From Clostridium_AM sp964554365 (GTDB taxonomy: Bacteria > Bacillota > Clostridia > Clostridiales > Clostridiaceae), in NCBI GenBank assembly GCA_964554365.1, contig CAZKOJ010000040.1:1-28034 (forward strand): a DNA stretch of 28,034 nucleotides, written 5' to 3'. Below are positions 23,075-28,034 of this stretch, piece by piece. Below the pieces are notes generated by a model, which made no database searches, was not told the DNA's origin, and saw only the letters and a list, made by a program, of their open reading frames with translations. The translations under genes and the position numbers were made by a program. How positions within the stretch are numbered: the stretch's first letter is position 1; every line of letters begins with the position of its first letter.

Positions 23075-24238
23075 CTATAATGCAGCTTTGTATATATTTA
23101 AAACATCCTGCGCATTCAGTGGGCTAAATTCACCTAAAGCCCCATTTCTAGTAGCTGCCTTAGACATCTTTTCCAATTTTTCATCATCAATTCCAACTTC
23201 CCTTAATGTTGACGGTATTCCTAATGAAATAAAATATTCTTTAGTTTTATTAATAGCCTTATGTGCTATATCATATTTATCTTCACTTTCACTAATTTTC
23301 CAAACATTTACCCCATATTCAACAAAACTATTTACTGTGTCATCATTTAAAACATATTCCATCCAATGAGGCGTTAAAATTGCAAGCCCTACCCCATGAG
23401 TAATATCATAAAATGCACTTAATTCATGCTCCATTGGATGAACACTCCACTTTCTTTCCTTCCCATAGCTTAGTATTCCATTTATGGCAAGACTTGAAAC
23501 CCACATTAAATTAGCTCTTGCTTCATAATTTTCTGGCTCTGCTATGGCTATTTTTCCATACTTTATACACGTCATTAGTAATGATTCCGCCATTCTATTT
23601 TGTACATACGCATCTTTTACATTACTAAAATAAGCTTCAAATATATGACTCATTATATCTATAGTACCAGCTGCTGTCTGATTCTCTGGTACTGTAAATG
23701 TATATACTGGATCTAATATAGAAAACTTAGGAGCCATATCAGGGTGTCCAGTTCCTAGTTTTTCATTTGTATCAAGATTTGTAATTACTGCTCCAGCATC
23801 CATTTCTGACCCTGTTGCTGATAAAGTTAGAATGGTTCCAATTGGCATTACTTTCTTTATATTCCTTGGTGCAATTACAATATCCCATGGATCATTTTCA
23901 TAGTAATATCCAGCAGCAATTACTTTTGAGCAATCAATTGTACTGCCTCCACCTACTGACAGTATAAAATCTATACCGTTTTCTCTACAAATTTCAATTC
24001 CCTTTCTAACACTTGTTATCCTTGGATTTGGATTTACTCCTGAAAGTTCCCAAAAACTTATATCATTCCCTCTTAAAATTTCAACAACCTTATCATATAT
24101 TCCGTTTCTTTTTATACTTCCACCACCATAAACTAGCAATACCTTAGAACCATAATATTTTATTTGATCTGCTAAAACATTTATTTGATCTCTACCAAAA
24201 AAAATCTTTGTTGGAATCGAATAATTAAAATTTAACAT
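23075..24238 (-). CDS. Iron-containing alcohol dehydrogenase (butanol dehydrogenase type)
   Basis: 387 residues, usual for BdhA/BdhB/YqhD proteins. The nucleotide site GGGS (96-99, in SVGGGSTIDCSK) and the four iron ligands D194, H198, H267 and H281 are all present (DIMSHIFEAYF, SVHPMEHELS, ITHGVGLA). It interconverts aldehydes and alcohols with NAD(P)H in the cytosol, disposing of reducing power in fermentation. The metal could be Zn or Fe. AAAAGGGGT lies before the ATG. It is monocistronic, with its own terminator, so it is not part of the ABC operon that follows. Confidence 0.93.
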   Translation of the reverse strand: MLNFNYSIPTKIFFGRDQINVLADQIKYYGSKVLLVYGGGSIKRNGIYDKVVEILRGNDISFWELSGVNPNPRITSVRKGIEICRENGIDFILSVGGGSTIDCSKVIAAGYYYENDPWDIVIAPRNIKKVMPIGTILTLSATGSEMDAGAVITNLDTNEKLGTGHPDMAPKFSILDPVYTFTVPENQTAAGTIDIMSHIFEAYFSNVKDAYVQNRMAESLLMTCIKYGKIAIAEPENYEARANLMWVSSLAINGILSYGKERKWSVHPMEHELSAFYDITHGVGLAILTPHWMEYVLNDDTVNSFVEYGVNVWKISESEDKYDIAHKAINKTKEYFISLGIPSTLREVGIDDEKLEKMSKAATRNGALGEFSPLNAQDVLNIYKAAL

Positions 24239-24424
24239 TGCATATACCCCTTTTAAAATCTTATTTTATGTAAATATAACTTATTACATCTTTAGATGTA
24301 TTATATAACAAAATATAGCATAAATAAAATAGTTATTTTTCTCTTTCTTTATTAAAGAAGCCCTTTTATCATGCATATAATAAAATTCAAATATATGTTT
24401 GTCCAATTTTACTTATAAAAAAAA

Positions 24425-24448
24425 TCAGATAGTAAATGACCTATCTGA
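24425..24448 (-). terminator. Terminator of the SASP gene
   Basis: TCAGATAG (24425-24432) pairs with CTATCTGA (24441-24448), loop of eight, with an A run on plus at 24418-24424 that gives a T run on minus. Confidence 0.75.
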
Positions 24449-24471
24449 CTTTTCATTAATTATATTTTACT

Positions 24472-24669
24472 TTATTTCAATCCCTGTTCATAAGCTTCTA
24501 CCATTTTTTTAACCATTTGTCCTCCAACAGAACCATTTTCTCTTGAAGTAAGGTCTCCATTATATCCTTCTTTTAAGTTAACACCTACGTCTCTTGCAGC
24601 TTCCATTTTAAATCTATTTAATCCCTCTTTAGCTTCTGGAACTATTACTTTATTATTTCCACTTGACAT
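24472..24669 (-). CDS. Alpha/beta-type small acid-soluble spore protein
   Basis: 65 residues, the classical size. The signature runs KEGLNRFKMEAARDVGV with the germination-protease site region around FKMEAA, followed by GYNGDLTSRENGSVGGQMVKKMV. These proteins coat DNA in the dormant spore and protect it from UV and heat, and are degraded as amino-acid supply on germination. GAAGGAGGAG lies before the ATG. A sigma-G promoter is expected; in 24680-24760 I see only a weak CAAACTA-like -10 and no clear -35. Confidence 0.95.
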   Translation of the reverse strand: MSSGNNKVIVPEAKEGLNRFKMEAARDVGVNLKEGYNGDLTSRENGSVGGQMVKKMVEAYEQGLK

Positions 24670-24820
24670 AGTTAACTCCTCCTTCTAGTTTTATTATATT
24701 TTTTTTTGCTATAATTTAGTTGTGTTTATAGTTTGTACGATTTTAAAACTATTAAACTATTAAACTACTTGTAAATTTGGCAATATTTTTTCGATTATTT
24801 AATAAATATGTGCAAAGTTA

Positions 24821-24931
24821 CTATAACTCATTCCCATTAAAAACATATTTTATCTCATCTAACAAATTTTCTTGTAAAAATACATCAGCTGCTGTACATG
24901 CCATTGCTTTAACCGCCATTACTGTTGTCAT
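24821..24931 (-). pseudogene. Remnant tail of an M20-family amidohydrolase/peptidase
   Basis: An open stretch of 36 codons reads MTTVMAVKAMACTAADVFLQ then ENLLDEIKYVFNGNEL. AVKAMA-TAADVFL followed by a short helix is the usual C-terminal end of M20 peptidases and aminoacyl hydrolases (pattern KAxALTAxDLL-xPxLLExxK). Nothing upstream continues the homology: the frame soon enters the 27-bp hairpin at 24964. No ribosome site. Probably a decayed gene end. Confidence 0.55.
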
Positions 24932-24963
24932 ATCTTTTATATTGTTTTCTATAAAGAATATTA

Positions 24964-25023
24964 AAATAATTAAAAGCCTATATCTAGTATCAAATCATAC
25001 TAGATATAGGCTTTTAATTATTT
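24964..25023. terminator. Perfect 27-bp hairpin terminator
   Basis: 24964-24990 pairs with 24997-25023 with loop CAAATC; outer pairs are A-T. It overlaps the stop codon of the 46-residue gene on the minus strand and would end its transcript. Confidence 0.85.
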
Positions 25024-25158
25024 GGTTGTTTTCCTTACATCTTTATATTTTGACCTATTTTTTTCACTAGGATCAATATATTCATAATCTCCTGTTTCGT
25101 TTTTTCTAATACCTAGAGAAGCCATTTGCTTGTTAGTAACTTTAATTTTACTGCTCAT
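25018..25158 (-). CDS. Small basic protein of unknown function, 46 residues
   Basis: Too short for ordinary gene callers but well supported: AAAGGGGA lies eight bases before the ATG at 25158, and the frame ends in the terminator hairpin. It reads MSSKIKVTNKQMASLGIRKN, then ETGDYEYIDPSEKNRSKYKD and VRKTTK. It is hydrophilic and basic, with no membrane segment. I do not recognise a family; its place next to a SASP gene makes a spore-related role possible but unproven. Confidence 0.65.
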   Translation of the reverse strand: MSSKIKVTNKQMASLGIRKNETGDYEYIDPSEKNRSKYKDVRKTTK

Positions 25159-25314
25159 ATAAAGTCCCCTTTCTCTTAATTAGATTTACCACACCCAATG
25201 TATTTATTCATAGAAAGTACTATTTATGAGTTTCTTAACTACTTCAAATTTTTCATTTTAAAATTTCTAAAAAAGCATATACTAAATCTAAATATGTAAT
25301 TGGAGGAGTAGATT

Positions 25315-26055
25315 ATGAAAAAAAAGAAGAAAAAATCATTACTTATAATTCGCTGTTTACTTACTATTTTTATGATGTTTACTTATATAATACAAATGCA
25401 TTCTTGGGTATTTGCTAAAGATTCGTCATCTACTGAAGGTAATAAAATTATATATTTAACTTTTGATGATGGACCTAGTAATAATGTTACAAATAAAATG
25501 TTAGATGTTTTAAAAGAACAAAATGTAAAGGCTACCTTTTTTGTTGTAGGGTGTAAAATAAACGGTAGAGAAGATATTTTGAAACGGATGTATCAGGAAG
25601 GCCACAGCATAGGCTTACATACATATACTCACGTATATAAACAAATTTATGCAAATGAAGAAGATTTTATGGAAGAAATGAATAAAACTGCTATAGAAAT
25701 AAAAAACGTAGTTGGAATAGATTCTAAAATTATAAGATTTCCCTCTGGGAGCAAAAATCATTTGACTAAGAGCCTTTTACAAAAACTACATGACAAAAAT
25801 TATAAGATATATGATTGGAATTTGTGTGCTTCAGATGGAATAGATTATAATACTCCTAGAAATAAATTATACGAAGAATCTACAAAAAAATGTATTAACC
25901 CCAATAAAGTATTTTTGCTTATGCACTGTGATACAAACAATAAAAATACCTATGAAGTACTAGAAAAGGTAATAAAATATTATAAAGACTTGGGATATGA
26001 ATTTAAAACCATTACTCCTAGTACACCAGAATACTATTTTAGAATTAAGAAATAA
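25315..26055 (+). CDS. Polysaccharide deacetylase (PgdA/PdaA-like)
   Basis: 246 residues. A basic start and hydrophobic segment (8-33) form a signal peptide or anchor. The NodB domain follows: TFDDGP (49-54, with catalytic D51 and metal-binding D52), HTYTH (H102, H106), RFPSGS (141-146), DWN (167-169) and LLMH (H204). It should remove acetyl groups from GlcNAc or MurNAc in peptidoglycan, outside the membrane, which may give lysozyme resistance or serve spore cortex formation. GGAGGAG lies seven bases before the ATG. Confidence 0.92.
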   Translation: MKKKKKKSLLIIRCLLTIFMMFTYIIQMHSWVFAKDSSSTEGNKIIYLTFDDGPSNNVTNKMLDVLKEQNVKATFFVVGCKINGREDILKRMYQEGHSIGLHTYTHVYKQIYANEEDFMEEMNKTAIEIKNVVGIDSKIIRFPSGSKNHLTKSLLQKLHDKNYKIYDWNLCASDGIDYNTPRNKLYEESTKKCINPNKVFLLMHCDTNNKNTYEVLEKVIKYYKDLGYEFKTITPSTPEYYFRIKK

Positions 26056-26099
26056 GAACCTATAATATACTGTTTATACTAAGTTTAACTTAAACTATA

Positions 26100-26157
26100 C
26101 AACTAAAACGTAGGTTCAAGGGAATTCCAAATTCCGTTTGCATCTATGTTTCAGTTG
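26100..26157. terminator. Long hairpin between convergent genes
   Basis: 26100-26113 pairs with 26144-26157 (14 positions, one mismatch, one G-U) and encloses an inner GGAATT/AATTCC hairpin (about 26121-26135). It is followed on plus by ATTCTTTT. It probably ends the deacetylase transcript, and may serve the gene on the other strand. Confidence 0.6.
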
Positions 26158-26221
26158 ATTCTTTTATTAAATTTTCTATTTTCCTTAAATATATAATAAT
26201 TTTTTCCATTTCTTTATAAAT

Positions 26222-27526
26222 CTATTTAATATGTATTTCAAGCTTTTCTATTCTCTTTTCACTTACCTTTTCTACTTTAAAAACTATATTTTCATATTCT
26301 ACACTGTGATCTTCTTCATCTTTTGGAATACTTCCTAACAAATCTATGACAAATCCTCCAATTGTATCTGAGTTATCTGATTCTAAATTCAGATCTAAAA
26401 ATTCATTTACTTCATCTATAGCTAATGATCCACTGACTACGTAAGTTTCCTCATCTATTTTTTTTATATGTTGTTCATACTCATCATATTCATCAAATAT
26501 ATTTCCCATTATTTCTTCTATTAAGTCTTCAATTGTTACAACACCTGAAAACCCTCCATATTCGTCAATAAGAATAGCCATATGATTTTTAGTATTTTGC
26601 AGTTCTTTAAATAATATATCTATATTTTTAGTTTCAGGTACAAAATAAGGTATTCTTAATAACTCTTTTATAACAAAGTCATCATTCTCACTTCTCCTAA
26701 GTTTAGTAAATAAATCTTTTATATAAAGAATGCCTATTATATTATCAATATCTTCTTCATACACAGGTATTCTAGAATACTTCTCTTCTAATACCTCATC
26801 AATGATTGTGTGCTGCTTCTTATTAATATCTATAGCAAATACATCTGGCCTAGCTGTCATTACTTCTTTTGCAAGCTTATCATCAAATTCAAATATACTA
26901 TTTATCATTTCTTTTTCTGTTTCATTTATAACCCCATTTTCTTCTCCTACTTCTATAAGTGATTTTAATTCTTCTTTGGACACTTTTTCTTCTAAGTTTT
27001 CTAAGCTCATTCCAAAAATTCTAATTAAATAATTAGTAGAACCTGACAGTAATTTTACAAAAGGCACTGTTATTTTTGATATAAATAATATAGGCTTTAC
27101 CACAGCCATAGCTATAACTTCCGATTTTTGTAGTGCAATTCTCTTTGGAAACAACTCTCCTAAAACTAAAGTAATATATGCTAATATTATAGTTATTATA
27201 ACAACTGATATTCTATCGCTATACGGAACATTAAAATCTTTTAATATTATTGAAAAACTTTTGGAAACAGTAGTTGCAGCTGAAGCACTAGCAAAAAAAC
27301 CTGCTAAAGTTATACCAACTTGGATAGTTGCTAGAAACTTGCTTGGCTCTTCTAAAAGTTTTAATATTAAATTTGCTTTTTCATCCCCCTGCTCTCCAAG
27401 GTGATTTATTCTATTCTTATTTAGAGATATAATTGCCATTTCTGATGCAGAAAAAAATGCATTAATCATTATTAATATTAATATTAATAGCAATTCTGGA
27501 ACTATATTCTCAGTTGAACTACTCAT
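26222..27526 (-). CDS. CNNM/CBS/CorC-type membrane protein (HlyC/CorC family)
   Basis: 434 residues. A CNNM (DUF21) membrane domain (about 8-195, starting LLLILILIMINAFFSASEMAI) is followed by two CBS domains (about 215-335; VMTARPDVFAIDINK, then KNHMAILIDEYGGFSGVVTIEDLIEEI) and a CorC/HlyC domain (350-432, with VSGSLAIDEVNEFL). Members are membrane proteins proposed to export Mg2+ or Co2+ or to control metal or Na+ balance; older names call them hemolysins, which is misleading. AGGAGGGC precedes the ATG. Monocistronic. Confidence 0.92.
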   Translation of the reverse strand: MSSSTENIVPELLLILILIMINAFFSASEMAIISLNKNRINHLGEQGDEKANLILKLLEEPSKFLATIQVGITLAGFFASASAATTVSKSFSIILKDFNVPYSDRISVVIITIILAYITLVLGELFPKRIALQKSEVIAMAVVKPILFISKITVPFVKLLSGSTNYLIRIFGMSLENLEEKVSKEELKSLIEVGEENGVINETEKEMINSIFEFDDKLAKEVMTARPDVFAIDINKKQHTIIDEVLEEKYSRIPVYEEDIDNIIGILYIKDLFTKLRRSENDDFVIKELLRIPYFVPETKNIDILFKELQNTKNHMAILIDEYGGFSGVVTIEDLIEEIMGNIFDEYDEYEQHIKKIDEETYVVSGSLAIDEVNEFLDLNLESDNSDTIGGFVIDLLGSIPKDEEDHSVEYENIVFKVEKVSEKRIEKLEIHIK

Positions 27527-27673
27527 GAAAAGCCCTCCTTAAAATATGAACAAATTTCTGTTAAGTATTAAGCGAAATAACTTTAAGATAAAAATCCTAC
27601 TACTTTCTATTTTTACAAAAATGCATTATTAATATTCTACAAAATAAACAAATACATATTTAATGCATAAAAA

Positions 27674-27708
27674 ATACCGGACATAAGTAAATTTTACTTG
27701 TCCGGTAT
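27674..27708 (-). terminator. Terminator of the 32-residue gene
   Basis: ATACCGGACA (27674-27683) pairs with TGTCCGGTAT (27699-27708), extended by AGTAAA/TTTACT with a two-base bulge. On minus it is followed by TTTTT. Confidence 0.8.
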
Positions 27709-27712
27709 AAAG

Positions 27713-27811
27713 CTATTTTTTCTTTTTCAATAAGGCAAACCCTCCCATAACAGCTAAAATTAGCGAAGAAGCTGCAATGGTTACTATTGCTCTTGTTTCC
27801 AGTTTTCTCAA
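27713..27811 (-). CDS. Single-span small membrane protein, 32 residues
   Basis: An overlooked short gene: TTG start at 27811 with AGGTGA (of GGAGGTGA) eight bases before it. It reads MRKLETRAIVTIAASSLILA then VMGGFALLKKKK: a basic start, one hydrophobic span (about 8-28) and a Lys tail, so it is a tail-like single-pass membrane peptide. Its own terminator follows. I do not recognise the family. Confidence 0.6.
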   Translation of the reverse strand: MRKLETRAIVTIAASSLILAVMGGFALLKKKK

Positions 27812-28034
27812 AATAAATCACCTCCATCATTTATACAAATAATTCTGTTTTTTAACTTGTAGTTCCAAAATTTTGTTGAAAAATAAATTTGAATTAATTT
27901 CATTTTATAGACTTTTCACCGAATTTTAAATATTTATATAATTAGATTATAATATGCATTTTTCTAATTTTCAATAATTTTTTATTAGTAAAAATATGAA
28001 ACACGAAAAAAGCAGTAAATAATTTTAAATTATT
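27812..28034. other. Right-edge AT-rich DNA
   Basis: The ribosome site of the 32-residue gene and then AT-rich sequence with no gene or hairpin I can support. Confidence 0.5.

Noticed and set aside
24748..24773. Short AAACTATT-type tandem repeat upstream of the SASP
   Set aside because: Low-complexity AT repeat of under 30 bases; no evidence of function.
24777..25070. 97-codon plus-strand frame
   Set aside because: No ribosome site, crosses the terminator hairpin, and lies opposite the M20 tail and the 46-residue gene.

Overview
The window is AT-rich, low-GC Firmicute DNA. An alpha/beta-type spore protein, CWB2 cell-wall repeats fused to an amidase, an iron-dependent butanol-type dehydrogenase, a clostridial-type hybrid-cluster protein and strong AGGAGG-type ribosome sites point to an anaerobic spore-forming Clostridium (sensu stricto). 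The proteolytic C. botulinum/sporogenes neighbourhood is my guess; the sequence here does not prove a species. I see no phage, CRISPR array, intact insertion sequence, rRNA or tRNA.

Layout from left to right. (1) 1-981: a minus-strand promoter with a three-part CTTAA box, then a structured RNA (minus), then a DUF1847 protein. (2) 1.0-4.6 kb, all minus: a PatB-type cystathionine beta-lyase followed by a polar amino-acid ABC transporter (binding protein, permease, ATPase), most simply read as sulfur-amino-acid uptake and breakdown. (3) 4.8-7.7 kb, minus: a TPR protein and a PocR-GGDEF-EAL protein (probable c-di-GMP phosphodiesterase). (4) 8.1-9.4 kb: a HesB/IscA-like protein, a 74-residue unknown protein and an XRE regulator. 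(5) 9.7-12.8 kb: a DMT/EamA exporter converging on a BusR-like GntR/RCK_C regulator, then a long regulatory gap and an alanine-dehydrogenase-fold enzyme resembling N5-(carboxyethyl)ornithine synthase. (6) 12.9-14.8 kb: hcp with an N-terminal DUF1858 domain, behind a perfect palindrome at -41.5 from a candidate start site. (7) 15.0-17.6 kb, minus: two small membrane proteins with overlapping genes and a CWB2 amidase. (8) 17.9-20.5 kb, plus: a membrane diguanylate cyclase, a DEDDh exonuclease and a second structured RNA. (9) 20.5-24.2 kb, minus: a nitrate/sulfonate/thiamine-precursor-type ABC transporter and an iron alcohol dehydrogenase. (10) 24.5-28.0 kb: a spore SASP, a decayed M20-peptidase tail, two very short genes (46 and 32 residues), a polysaccharide deacetylase and a CNNM/CBS/CorC membrane protein.

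The most interesting result is a pair of paralogous structured RNAs at about 166-340 (minus) and 20262-20473 (plus), both lying just after an unrelated gene. They share a conserved linker, a closing helix with a compensatory C-G to U-A change and a G-U to G-C change, the same inner hairpin with 3x3 internal loop, and nearly the same terminator. Second is a promoter architecture found twice (94-150 and 15944-16000): CTTAA elements at identical spacing (23 and 11 bases) and identical distance to the -10 box, as expected for an OmpR-type response-regulator regulon tied to an envelope-protein operon. Other regulatory candidates are the hcp palindrome, a bipartite site in front of the BusR-like gene, and a promoter followed at once by an intrinsic terminator ahead of the ornithine-synthase-like gene.

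Several start codons were moved to downstream ATG/TTG/GTG codons because ribosome sites demand it; these are noted per gene. Function calls rest on motifs read by eye; no database search was run.
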